The notes under the pieces are model-generated. The model was not told where the DNA came from, did not search any database, and saw only the letters and a list, made by a program, of their open reading frames with translations. Positions 1-7,621 of a DNA stretch of 8,681 bases are shown here, piece by piece; position 1 is the first letter of the stretch, and every line of letters starts with the position of its first letter. The position numbers and the translations under genes are program-made. Source of the stretch: Chitinophagaceae bacterium (lineage in GTDB: Bacteria; Bacteroidota; Bacteroidia; Chitinophagales; Chitinophagaceae). The DNA lies in the NCBI GenBank assembly GCA_947483345.1, contig CANKNL010000117.1:1-8681 (forward strand), read 5' to 3'.

Positions 1-19
1 TAATAAATTTGTTTGAATA

Positions 20-1741
20 ATGATTGAAGGGTTCAGCGAACTTAAAAAAAATTTAAAGAAAGATTTTTCAGGATTTCCTGAAATAAGAACTGCAGTATTA
101 GCAGACTCTGCATCACAATTGTTTTGTCAGGCATTAAAGGGTTATGGTTACACACAGCAATTGAATATACATACCTGGGAGGCCGATTATGACCGCATTT
201 ATGAATCTATTATGGATGACGACTCAGGCCTGTATAGCTTTACACCTGACGTTATCCTTATTTTTCATTCGTCACGCAAGCTGTTAAGCAGGTTTAATAA
301 AACGGAACTTAGCAGTAAAATGCGCTTTGCAGAAAGCCACCTGGACCAGCTTAGGGGCTTAATTGAAAAGATCAATTCAAAAATAAAGTGTAATATCATT
401 TACCTGAATTTTGTAGAGATCAATGATCAGGTATTCGGGAATTTTGCAAATAAAACACCCAACTCTTTCATATATCAGTTACGTAAAATAAATTTTGAAC
501 TGATGCAGTTATCAGTTCAAACTACAAATTTGAATATTGCCGACCTGTCAACAATACAAAATCAATATGGGGCAGCAAGGATCAATAATGACAGGCTTTA
601 TATAAATACTGATAATGTATTCCATATTGATGCTTTGGGCCATGTTGCAAAACTGATCACTGATATTATATTGGCATTCTCCGGCAGGTTTAAAAAATGC
701 CTGGTACTGGATCTGGACAATACTTTGTGGGGTGGAATTATTGGGGATGATGGTATTGAAAATATTCAAATTGGTGATCTGGGTATCGGAAAAGCATTTA
801 CAGAATTTCAACGCTGGATAAAGCAACTCCTGGAAAGGGGGATTATTTTAGCAGTGTGCAGTAAAAACACTGAGCATATTGCCAAAGAGCCTTTTGAAAA
901 ACACCCGGATATGGTTTTGAAGTTGGAGGATATAGCCGTCTTCGTTGCCAATTGGGAAAATAAAGTGAACAATATCAGGCAAATTCAATCTATATTAAAT
1001 ATTGGATTTGATTCGATGGTATTTTTAGATGATAACCCTGCAGAAAGGGAAATTATCAGGATGAATATACATGAGATATGTGTTCCTGAATTACCTGAAG
1101 ACCCGGCTGACTACCTGAGTTTTTTATATAATCAGCAATTGTTTGAAACGGTTTCATTTACCGAAGAAGACAAGCTGCGAACCAAACAATACCAAGAGGA
1201 AGCGAAACGGAATATAATGCAGGCTTCTTATGTGAATGAAGATGAATTTTTAAAAAGCCTGGAAATGCAGGCCGTTATTAAACCCATTGATTCATTCACA
1301 TTGCCACGTGCAGCCCAGTTGTCTCAACGCTCAAATCAGTTTAACCTGCGTACGGTAAGGTATACAGATGAAGATATAAAAACCATTATAGCCGATCCTT
1401 CAAAATACACACTAACTGTTTCTTTAAAAGATAAGTTTGGCGACTATGGCCTGATCAGCCTGCTGATTGCAGAAAAAAGAACAGCCGAAAAATTATTCAT
1501 TGATACCTGGATAATGAGTTGCCGGGTTTTAAAAAGAGGTGTTGAAAACCTGGTATTGAATGAATTGGCAGTCTTGGCACTAGCCAATGGGTTTAGCAGC
1601 ATTATTGGTGAATACCTGCCTACGCCAAAGAACGGTTTAGTGAAAGACCACTATGAAAAACTTGATTTTGTGCAGCAGGGTTCCCAGTGGGAACTGGACT
1701 TAAATGCATACAATACTAAAATAAACTTTATAGATAAATAG
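20..1741 (+). CDS. FkbH-like protein: HAD-IIIC phosphatase-like domain plus C-terminal GNAT-like domain
   Basis: The 573-residue protein has the three-part build of the FkbH family. Residues 1-220 are an N-terminal region like that of other stand-alone Bacteroidota FkbH proteins. A HAD domain follows, with the nucleophile motif DLDNT (D231, D233), the VCSKN motif (S281), K315 in NWENK, and FLDDNPAERE (D337, D338). From about residue 390 there is a GNAT-like part with QRSNQFNLRT, DKFGDYGLI, a CRVLKRGVE segment and a LPTPKNG segment. Known for the family: in polyketide pathways FkbH-type enzymes take a glyceryl group from 1,3-bisphosphoglycerate and load it on an acyl carrier protein; in polysaccharide clusters the acceptor is mostly unproven. 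All HAD motif residues are present, so it is probably active. An in-frame TGA at 14-16 makes ATG 20 the first possible start. No carrier protein gene is visible in the window, though one could lie upstream. It is followed by a 145-base gap, so the next gene may have its own promoter. Confidence 0.9.
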   Translation: MIEGFSELKKNLKKDFSGFPEIRTAVLADSASQLFCQALKGYGYTQQLNIHTWEADYDRIYESIMDDDSGLYSFTPDVILIFHSSRKLLSRFNKTELSSKMRFAESHLDQLRGLIEKINSKIKCNIIYLNFVEINDQVFGNFANKTPNSFIYQLRKINFELMQLSVQTTNLNIADLSTIQNQYGAARINNDRLYINTDNVFHIDALGHVAKLITDIILAFSGRFKKCLVLDLDNTLWGGIIGDDGIENIQIGDLGIGKAFTEFQRWIKQLLERGIILAVCSKNTEHIAKEPFEKHPDMVLKLEDIAVFVANWENKVNNIRQIQSILNIGFDSMVFLDDNPAEREIIRMNIHEICVPELPEDPADYLSFLYNQQLFETVSFTEEDKLRTKQYQEEAKRNIMQASYVNEDEFLKSLEMQAVIKPIDSFTLPRAAQLSQRSNQFNLRTVRYTDEDIKTIIADPSKYTLTVSLKDKFGDYGLISLLIAEKRTAEKLFIDTWIMSCRVLKRGVENLVLNELAVLALANGFSSIIGEYLPTPKNGLVKDHYEKLDFVQQGSQWELDLNAYNTKINFIDK

Positions 1742-1785
1742 TAAAAGGAAACCCTGTTAACTGATGATTCACATGGTTTACAATA

Positions 1786-1816
1786 TCTGTCATTTCATTT
1801 AGTATTGTTATCTTTG
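1786..1816 (+). promoter_or_regulatory. Candidate Bacteroidota-type promoter for the glycosyltransferase operon
   Basis: TATCTTTG at 1809-1816 matches the Bacteroidota -7 pattern TAnnTTTG exactly. TCTG at 1786-1789, one mismatch from the -33 TTTG box, sits 19 bases upstream, within the usual spacing. Transcription would start near 1823, giving a leader of about 65 bases before the ATG at 1887. It lies in the longest gap of the plus-strand run, where a new transcription unit is plausible. In AT-rich DNA such matches can arise by chance. Confidence 0.45.
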
Positions 1817-1886
1817 TTGATTGTTTTAGCCAATGCTGCAGAATGTTTTGTTATAGAATGTTTAAAAAATTTAATTGTAAAACCTG

Positions 1887-3176
1887 ATGCCGTATCCTGA
1901 AGAAATGTTGCCGGAAACAGGAAGCAATGAAAAAAAATTGCTGGTATTGGATACTTCTTATTCATTGGAAGATATTACCAAACGGGGAATCTTAAGTTCA
2001 GTAACCTGTCGTGACCTTAATGGATATTTTAAACATGTTTGGACTGTTCATCCCTTTGCCACCATTGTTACCTCCCTGGAATGGACCCCAAAAACCGGAA
2101 AGCCTGTATGGCATTCCATTGAACCAGCCCATACATTTGTTGAAGGAAAATTTGGCCGTTATGCCTGGTTGCAATGGTTTTCTATTTTAAATTTTTTTAT
2201 AGGGCAATTGGGGTTAATGATGAGTTTAAGGCGGCTCATTAAAAAAGAGAAGATTGAAGTAATCAGGGTTGGTGATATGTTGTACCTAGGGCTTTTTGGC
2301 TTTGCCCTGTCAAAGCTTTGTAAAATTCCGTTTGTGGTGCGGGTGGGTGGAAATTATGATAAGATTTTTGAATCAACTGGTCAACCTTTGCAAAAGCGAT
2401 TGTTTATAAACCGAGGTATTGAAAAAAAAATTGAAAGATTTGTTTTAAAAAGAGCCCACCTTGTTGCAGGTGCTAATCAGGATAACCTGAATTTTGCATT
2501 GGCTAATGGAGCAAGAAAAGAATTCAGTACCATTTTCAGGTATGGTAATTTATTATATGCAGGGCATTTTACTGAGCCTGAAAAAAGAAAGGAAGGGCAA
2601 ACATTACTGGATGAGCTGGGAATAAGTACAAATGCCTTTTTATTATATATAGGCCGTTTGGAAAAAGTAAAACATCCGGAACATATATTAAAGGCTTTGG
2701 CAGCAGTTAGAAAAAACGACCATGATGTAACAGCATTACTGGTTGGTGGTGGAACCATGTTGGATGAACTGAAAGAAATGGCAATTGCCTTGGGTATTCA
2801 GCATCAGGTTATTTTTGCAGGTAATAAAGACCAGGAATGGCTAAGCAGGATAATACCTTTGGCTTCTATAGTCTTATCACCTCATACCGGAAGGGCACTT
2901 TCTGAAGCTGCTTTGGGCGTTGTGCCTATTGTGGCTTATGATATAGACTGGCAGGGTGAAATCATTGAAAATAATGAAACCGGCTTATTGGTCCCATATC
3001 CTGATCAAATTTTATTCAATGAGGCCACAGAACGATTACTTACAGACACTGTATTTGCCCGAAAACTGGCAGTTGCATTAAGAGTAAAAGCCATCGACAT
3101 GCTTGATCCAAAAAAACTGAACGAACATGAGATCAGCGAATATAACGCACTGCTTAAAAGGGTCTTAAAAAAATAA
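1887..3176 (+). CDS. GT4-family (GT-B fold) glycosyltransferase
   Basis: A 429-residue predicted retaining glycosyltransferase, expected to act at the inner face of the cytoplasmic membrane and to transfer a sugar from a nucleotide donor to a lipid-linked glycan. The N-terminal acceptor-side half includes a conserved-looking VVRVGGNYDKI stretch (about 150-160) and AHLVAGANQDN (190-200). The C-terminal donor half shows YIGRLEKVKHPEHIL (254-268), LLVGGGTMLDEL (284-295), and SPHTGRALSEAALG (331-344) followed by DIDWQGEII and NNETGLLVPYPD. The second Glu of the GT4 E-x7-E motif is E340, but the first position is occupied by Pro332, as in the subgroup with an HTGRALxEAAL-type motif. An in-frame TAA at 1878-1880 makes ATG 1887 the first start; Met7 (1905) is also possible, because homology-like sequence begins only near residue 16. 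The stop is 12 bases from the next gene, suggesting an operon. Donor and acceptor cannot be read from sequence. Confidence 0.88.
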   Translation: MPYPEEMLPETGSNEKKLLVLDTSYSLEDITKRGILSSVTCRDLNGYFKHVWTVHPFATIVTSLEWTPKTGKPVWHSIEPAHTFVEGKFGRYAWLQWFSILNFFIGQLGLMMSLRRLIKKEKIEVIRVGDMLYLGLFGFALSKLCKIPFVVRVGGNYDKIFESTGQPLQKRLFINRGIEKKIERFVLKRAHLVAGANQDNLNFALANGARKEFSTIFRYGNLLYAGHFTEPEKRKEGQTLLDELGISTNAFLLYIGRLEKVKHPEHILKALAAVRKNDHDVTALLVGGGTMLDELKEMAIALGIQHQVIFAGNKDQEWLSRIIPLASIVLSPHTGRALSEAALGVVPIVAYDIDWQGEIIENNETGLLVPYPDQILFNEATERLLTDTVFARKLAVALRVKAIDMLDPKKLNEHEISEYNALLKRVLKK

Positions 3177-3188
3177 AATTAAACAGGC

Positions 3189-3932
3189 ATGAAAGAAATA
3201 AACTGTAGGTTTTTAAAAATAGATCATTCTAACCTCAACCTGAATCATGTTATAAGGATTGGGGCAATAAGGGATGGAGGTTATTTTGTAACCAAGAGAC
3301 TGGTAGAAGATTGCGGTTTTATTATTTCAGGAGGCATATCATATAATGTTGCATTTGAAAAGGATTTCTGGGATATTAACCGGAAGGCAAAACTGATCTT
3401 GATTGACGGATCGTTCAACATCTTTACTTATTTGGCAAGACCTTTTTACTGGATGCTTTTTAAAAGGACGTTTTTAATGAAGATCGGAGGCTTGATAGAC
3501 ATGCTATACCTTAAAAGAAAAGCTATTTTTTTAAAAAAGTATTTAGGCTCCGGGGGCATTTCCCTGAAGCATATCTTCGATATATATACTCATCAGAAGA
3601 ATGGCTATCTGAAGCTGGATATTGAAGGCTCGGAATATGAATTGCTGGATGAGATCATTTCATTTCGGAGTAAGCTTAATGGCGTTTCCATTGAGTTTCA
3701 TGATGTACCGGCCCATATTCGGGAGATTAATGATTTTATATTAAAACTGGGGATGTGTGTGATAGGGTTTAATATCAATGAAGTTGGGGGAGTAAACACT
3801 CAAAATATGCCTGAAGTGATTGAATTGTGTTTTGCAGATGAAAAATATGTTCATGTAACTGAATCAGATATAAAAAGTGGAAAAAGATTCAGTAATGAGT
3901 TTTATAATGAATTGCTTATTCCGATTTTTTAA
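3189..3932 (+). CDS. FkbM-family (Methyltransf_21-like) methyltransferase
   Basis: A 247-residue protein resembling the FkbM-type SAM-dependent methyltransferases common in polysaccharide loci. Seen in the sequence: an early RDGGYFV motif (28-34), then IISGGISYNVAFEKDF (45-60) at the place of the glycine-rich SAM loop, LILIDGS (69-75) with an acidic residue ending the next strand, and the hallmark YLKLDIEGSEYELLDEI (140-156), followed by SIEFHDV (167-173). Between the two halves lies a hydrophobic, basic stretch (about 78-120) that could contact the membrane. FkbM itself O-methylates a hydroxyl in FK506 synthesis; polysaccharide-cluster relatives are presumed to methylate sugar hydroxyls, but few have been tested. 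It starts 12 bases after the upstream glycosyltransferase and is followed 63 bases later by a second one, so it is probably co-transcribed with both. The family call is fairly sure; the substrate is unknown. Confidence 0.82.
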   Translation: MKEINCRFLKIDHSNLNLNHVIRIGAIRDGGYFVTKRLVEDCGFIISGGISYNVAFEKDFWDINRKAKLILIDGSFNIFTYLARPFYWMLFKRTFLMKIGGLIDMLYLKRKAIFLKKYLGSGGISLKHIFDIYTHQKNGYLKLDIEGSEYELLDEIISFRSKLNGVSIEFHDVPAHIREINDFILKLGMCVIGFNINEVGGVNTQNMPEVIELCFADEKYVHVTESDIKSGKRFSNEFYNELLIPIF

Positions 3933-3995
3933 AAGTTAATTTAATTATCATAAGGTTTACTGGATGGTGCGGTAGCCTATACTGAAAGCAGTACA

Positions 3996-5144
3996 ATGAA
4001 GAAAAGAATTTTAATTGATGCTACAACGGTTATCGAAAAAAAGGATGGGTTATCTCAATACATTATCAGCATTTTATATAGTTTACCTGCTGCTGCTTTT
4101 GACGAATTCCATTTTATGGTATTTATCAATAAAGGGGTTAAGCGTAAAGAGCTCTGGGATGTTATTGGTAACGGAAAGTTTGAAATTATTGAAGCTAAAA
4201 TTGCCCCAATAGGGCCCAGGCGCGATCTGGACCTATTTCTTTTTTTTAGAAAGTTTAGGGATAAATTTGATCTTTTTCACAGCACTTCCAATCAATATCC
4301 CCTCTTTTTAAAAAATGGTATTGCAACGGTACATGATATTACCTTTAAAAAATACTTAAACAGCAACTGGTGGACTTTCAATATGGCCAGCCGTTACCTC
4401 AACCTCGTTATCAGCAGGTCTATCAAAAATGCAGCTGCTGTGATAGCTGTTTCGGAATTCACCAGGCAGGACCTGATACAGCATTATCAACTCAATGATA
4501 CCATGCAGAAAAAAATAAAAGTGATTTATGAAGGATGGGAGCATTTGATCAATAATTTGGTTGATACCGGAAGCGAACAGATGCCGGAATTTGAACACTA
4601 TCTGTTTTATGTTGGTAATACCCGCCTGCATAAGAACATGAAAAATTTACTGCGGGCCTTTAACATTGCAGCAGAACAATTACCACCAGGGATTAAATTA
4701 GTGATTAGCGGAGATGAAGGATTTTTAGATGAAGGAGATAAAAAACTGATCAAGGAAATTAACAGATCAGGCGAACGAATTGTATTTACGGGTTTTGTAT
4801 CCAAGGCCGCACTTGAACACTTATTCAGGAACGCCGATGCTTTTATCTTTCCGTCATTGTATGAAGGCTTTGGTATTCCGGTACTGGAATCATTTTATTT
4901 TAAAAAACCGCTTTTATGCTCAGATATCACTTCATTACCTGAAATAGCGGGAGATGCGGCACTTTATTTTGATCCTGAAATACCCGAAAATATAGCAGCA
5001 GTCATCATATATTTTTTCAAAAATCGCGACATAGAAAAAATACTCATTGCCAAAGGGATCGAAAGATTGAAATTGTTCTCCTGGAAAAAAGCGTCGGCCG
5101 AAACGGTTGATTTATATAGAGCGGTTCTTAACAAAACCAGTTAA
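3996..5144 (+). CDS. GT4-family (GT-B fold) glycosyltransferase
   Basis: A 382-residue, full-length GT4-like enzyme. The N-terminus MKKRILIDATTVIEKKDGLSQY gives the first Rossmann strand and a glycine/serine-containing acceptor loop. HSTSNQYPL (95-103) and TVHDITF (111-117) are typical of the mannosyltransferase-like GT4 branch, as is AVSEFTRQDL (151-160). The donor domain has YVGNTRLHKNMKNLLRAF (205-222), LVISGDEG (235-242), FTGFVSKAALEHLF (264-277) and the full E-x7-E motif EGFGIPVLE (E290, E298), followed by LCSDITSLPEIAGDAALYFDP. All the expected catalytic-site features are intact, unlike the first glycosyltransferase in the window. The upstream frame is open back to a TAA at 3951-3953 but holds no ATG, GTG or TTG, so ATG 3996 is well supported. 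The 63-base upstream gap shows no good promoter match, so read-through from the preceding genes is likely. The gene ends 29 bases from the stop of a convergent gene. Sugar specificity is not readable. Confidence 0.9.
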   Translation: MKKRILIDATTVIEKKDGLSQYIISILYSLPAAAFDEFHFMVFINKGVKRKELWDVIGNGKFEIIEAKIAPIGPRRDLDLFLFFRKFRDKFDLFHSTSNQYPLFLKNGIATVHDITFKKYLNSNWWTFNMASRYLNLVISRSIKNAAAVIAVSEFTRQDLIQHYQLNDTMQKKIKVIYEGWEHLINNLVDTGSEQMPEFEHYLFYVGNTRLHKNMKNLLRAFNIAAEQLPPGIKLVISGDEGFLDEGDKKLIKEINRSGERIVFTGFVSKAALEHLFRNADAFIFPSLYEGFGIPVLESFYFKKPLLCSDITSLPEIAGDAALYFDPEIPENIAAVIIYFFKNRDIEKILIAKGIERLKLFSWKKASAETVDLYRAVLNKTS

Positions 5145-5173
5145 TAAACAGGCAATCGTAGTTGTCAGGATTT

Positions 5174-6508
5174 TTATAAAATAGACCTGTATTTTTCATT
5201 TTTTGTATACGTCGCAATAAGCATAAAAAAGTAAAAAGGAAGAATGGGGATCCGGTAGCGTACCAATGTCCCAAAATTAAATGTAGTAAATCCTACCACG
5301 GCAGCCAGAAGTATAGTAAAAATAAACGCAAAAAATATATAAGGTTCTGTAAATATTGTATATACGAACCTGAAAATCCCGCATTTGTATATTACAAATA
5401 ATAATGCCAGTAACATTAAAAAAGATTCAATTGCAGAAAAAAGCATGATCATTTTTTTCGTTTCCCATAAAAATGGGCGGAATAAAGTAGAAAATATTGC
5501 CAAAGGGCTTCTTACAATGAATGTTGACAAACTCAGTTCAAAATCGTCTGTTTTAAAGCCGGCCTGGCTGTTTTCATCTACTTTGTCTGCATTTGCATAA
5601 ACCTCCTTAAAAACTTCAATCTGGCTCTTTGATTCATCTATTAAAGAATTTATTGAGGATGAAAGATTTATAAACAGAAAAACAGAACTGATCAGTATGA
5701 TTAAACTTACTGTAAAGAGCTTAATGATATGGTCCTTGCTTTTTTTAAAAATCAAAATAACAAAACTTAAGGCAACGGAAACAACTAAAATACTGGCAAT
5801 ATAAATTTTAATAATAAAAAGCAGGTAAAAAAATATGATTAAAAAAAGTATGTCATAAATTTTTATTATTTTCTTTATGAATAATTTATAACAGAGATGA
5901 ATTATAAAACCTACAATACCGATACAGACCGTATCTTTTATTAAACCACTGCCCCAGAAACAAATGGATGGGGTGTACAGGATCGTAAAAGCAAGGAGCT
6001 TTTCTGCTTTTAAATCTAAAATCTCATTCAAAGTATAATACAGCTTCCATAGGCCTGCAAAAGCAAAAAGACCAAAAAACAGGCTAATGATAAGATAACT
6101 GTTGACGCTGATATACGAGAGAATAGCCGAGATCTTCATAATTGTAAAATTGGAATTGGTGCCAATTCCTATAGGTAGTTCGAGTCCCATATTTGAAACA
6201 ATACTATTCGGTTTTACCACATCTTCTCCGGAAATATAGAAGATACCAAATGGATTACCGCCATTACTTATGAAATCCCTGATAAAGTTACTTCCCATGT
6301 AAAAGCCAAAAGAATCGCCATAGCCATAATAAAACTGAATGAGCATGGCATAACAAAAACTGCCGGCCATATGGAGGGAAAATGCGGTAATAAAATATTT
6401 TCTTAACGGGGTGCCATTGTATTTCCTACTGGCAATCTTTATAATGAGATATAAAAAAAACAGATATAGGGGTAATAAAAGAAAATCAGTAATCGTTATA
6501 AACTGCAT
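5174..6508 (-). CDS. Polytopic membrane protein of polysaccharide locus, function unassigned (possible polymerase or GT-C-like)
   Basis: A 444-residue, strongly hydrophobic protein with about 11-12 likely transmembrane segments, approximately at residues 8-26, 38-58, 122-142, 143-160, 170-186, 190-209, 218-236, 237-254, 263-281, 355-374, 388-407 and 418-434. Two large soluble loops stand out. The first (about 59-121) contains YGYGDSFGFYMGSNF; the second (about 282-353) contains SPLAIFSTLFRPFLWE. Other recognisable pieces are FWGSGLIKDT (184-193) and LVRYRIPILPF (415-425). An acidic GD in the first external loop recalls GT-C transferases that use polyprenyl-phosphate donors, and the topology also fits Wzy/EpsG-like polymerases. 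Neither can be proven by eye. The same general type of protein is found in other Bacteroidota glycan loci, usually as hypothetical. It follows the deacetylase gene on the same strand after 135 bases and could be co-transcribed; no good promoter match was seen in that gap. The gene is markedly AT-rich, partly reflecting its Ile/Phe/Lys-rich composition. Confidence 0.75.
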   Translation of the reverse strand: MQFITITDFLLLPLYLFFLYLIIKIASRKYNGTPLRKYFITAFSLHMAGSFCYAMLIQFYYGYGDSFGFYMGSNFIRDFISNGGNPFGIFYISGEDVVKPNSIVSNMGLELPIGIGTNSNFTIMKISAILSYISVNSYLIISLFFGLFAFAGLWKLYYTLNEILDLKAEKLLAFTILYTPSICFWGSGLIKDTVCIGIVGFIIHLCYKLFIKKIIKIYDILFLIIFFYLLFIIKIYIASILVVSVALSFVILIFKKSKDHIIKLFTVSLIILISSVFLFINLSSSINSLIDESKSQIEVFKEVYANADKVDENSQAGFKTDDFELSLSTFIVRSPLAIFSTLFRPFLWETKKMIMLFSAIESFLMLLALLFVIYKCGIFRFVYTIFTEPYIFFAFIFTILLAAVVGFTTFNFGTLVRYRIPILPFYFFMLIATYTKNEKYRSIL

Positions 6509-6643
6509 CTGGCAGGTTGAGGGTATTGTTAATAATTAGTGCAATATACTTGGTGCTTTTATATTCTGTAGCGCACACAATTATAAATACTGTTCCACAT
6601 TATTCATCTTTTTATAAAGTAAATATAAAACTAAAAATCATTT

Positions 6644-7621
6644 TTAAAAGCCAGCTGCTGCTTTCATAGTGCAATTTGTAAAACCGTATTTTTTTTGCAA
6701 TACCTGGTAATGCGTTAATAAAACAGTGAGGTTGGCTATATTTTCTTTAAGATTAACACCAAAATTATGTGGGTGCCACCATAAATGATACAATTCATTA
6801 TTCTTTGCAGCATAGCTCATCTCTTTCATAATCCTTTTCAGCTTCAGCTTTTCAAGCCAGGCTAAATTTTTATTGTAAGGTTTTAAAAAACGACTGGCAG
6901 GAATATTTACCGGTGATCCGTTTTGGGGTATAAGGGAAAAAGTGTTATTGCCAGAAATCGGGAAGTAGGTGTCTACCAAACGGCAAATTCTTATTAAAGG
7001 CACTTCGGCAGAAAACTTGCGGGGCTTATATATCCAGGATATGGGGTTACCCCGATAAACCTGTATTTCATGATCCTTTAAAATGGATAAATAATCAGCA
7101 TTAAACTGGTTACGTGGAAAAACCAAACTGCTTAGTTTAATTTTTTTTGCCGATGCAATTTTTATTGCAGCTTTTAAATCAGTTTCAAATTCAGCAGCCG
7201 ATTGCCCTTCTTCCAAACAAAAATAATGGCTGAAAGTATGCGAGGCAATCTCATGGTTACTTTGTTTGATCAAATCAAATAAAGGGTAGCCAAAATGATA
7301 AGGATCGTCTGTTTCGTTAAATCCAATTGTTTTAAACTCATTCTCATAAACATTATAGGCTGCATTACTATAAGCTGGTTTAAGGTCGGGTATAAACGGT
7401 TGTAGGTCATCTTTGTTTTCAGCAAATAAAATACCTACTGTTGCAAAGGTCACTTTAAAATCAAAGCGCGAAAATATATTAAGTAATTCAGGGATCACTT
7501 CTTTTACGCCTGTAATATGCTTGCCATATTTAGCTTTTGTAGTTACATCCCAAACACCCCAAAGTAATTCAAAATCCAATGATATTACAAATACACCTTT
7601 ATCGTTTTTTATATTGCTCAT
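6644..7621 (-). CDS. Polysaccharide deacetylase family (NodB/CE4-like) protein
   Basis: A 325-residue protein with the main CE4/NodB-type motifs. VISLDFELLWG (12-22) is motif 1 in a D-x-E form (D16, E18). EIASHTFSHY (124-133) is motif 2, with the metal-binding pair H128 and H132. VFPRNQ (167-172) is motif 3, and HLWWHPHNFG (279-288) is the C-terminal motif with H283 and H285. Family members hydrolyse N- or O-acetyl groups, or in some branches other C-N bonds, using a divalent metal. The N-terminus (MSNIKNDKGVFVISLDF) has no signal peptide or membrane anchor, so the enzyme is probably cytoplasmic and may act on a lipid-linked or nucleotide-linked intermediate rather than on finished polymer (inference). 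ATG 7621 is the only ATG; the upstream frame runs open to 7670 without a normal start codon. It is divergent from the epimerase gene at 7760 and precedes the membrane protein gene on its own strand. The family is clear; the substrate is not. Confidence 0.86.
   Translation of the reverse strand: MSNIKNDKGVFVISLDFELLWGVWDVTTKAKYGKHITGVKEVIPELLNIFSRFDFKVTFATVGILFAENKDDLQPFIPDLKPAYSNAAYNVYENEFKTIGFNETDDPYHFGYPLFDLIKQSNHEIASHTFSHYFCLEEGQSAAEFETDLKAAIKIASAKKIKLSSLVFPRNQFNADYLSILKDHEIQVYRGNPISWIYKPRKFSAEVPLIRICRLVDTYFPISGNNTFSLIPQNGSPVNIPASRFLKPYNKNLAWLEKLKLKRIMKEMSYAAKNNELYHLWWHPHNFGVNLKENIANLTVLLTHYQVLQKKYGFTNCTMKAAAGF

Noticed and set aside
4..11. TAAATTTG, an exact match to the Bacteroidota -7 pattern, just before the first gene.
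   Set aside because: It lies 8 bases before the ATG at 20, so the transcript would start almost at the start codon, and the -33 region is outside the window. It may simply be the end of an upstream gene.
1..16. Possible tail of an upstream gene ending in N-K-F-V-stop (TGA at 14-16).
   Set aside because: Four codons are too few to support a gene call, and other frames also stop here.
548..826. Minus-strand open frame of 92 codons inside the FkbH-like gene.
   Set aside because: It overlaps a clear protein with intact HAD motifs and shows no family motif of its own.
1741..1781. Weak hairpin after the FkbH-like gene (GTAAA with TTTAC, or AAACC with GGTTT).
   Set aside because: The stem is only about 5 pairs, AT-rich, and has no following T-run, so it is not a convincing terminator.
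2477..2758. Minus-strand open frame of 93 codons inside the first glycosyltransferase gene.
   Set aside because: It is opposite the conserved donor domain and has a Ser/Pro-rich composition typical of an antisense frame.
4356..4804. Two minus-strand open frames inside the second glycosyltransferase gene.
   Set aside because: Both lie opposite well-conserved GT4 motifs and have no recognisable features.
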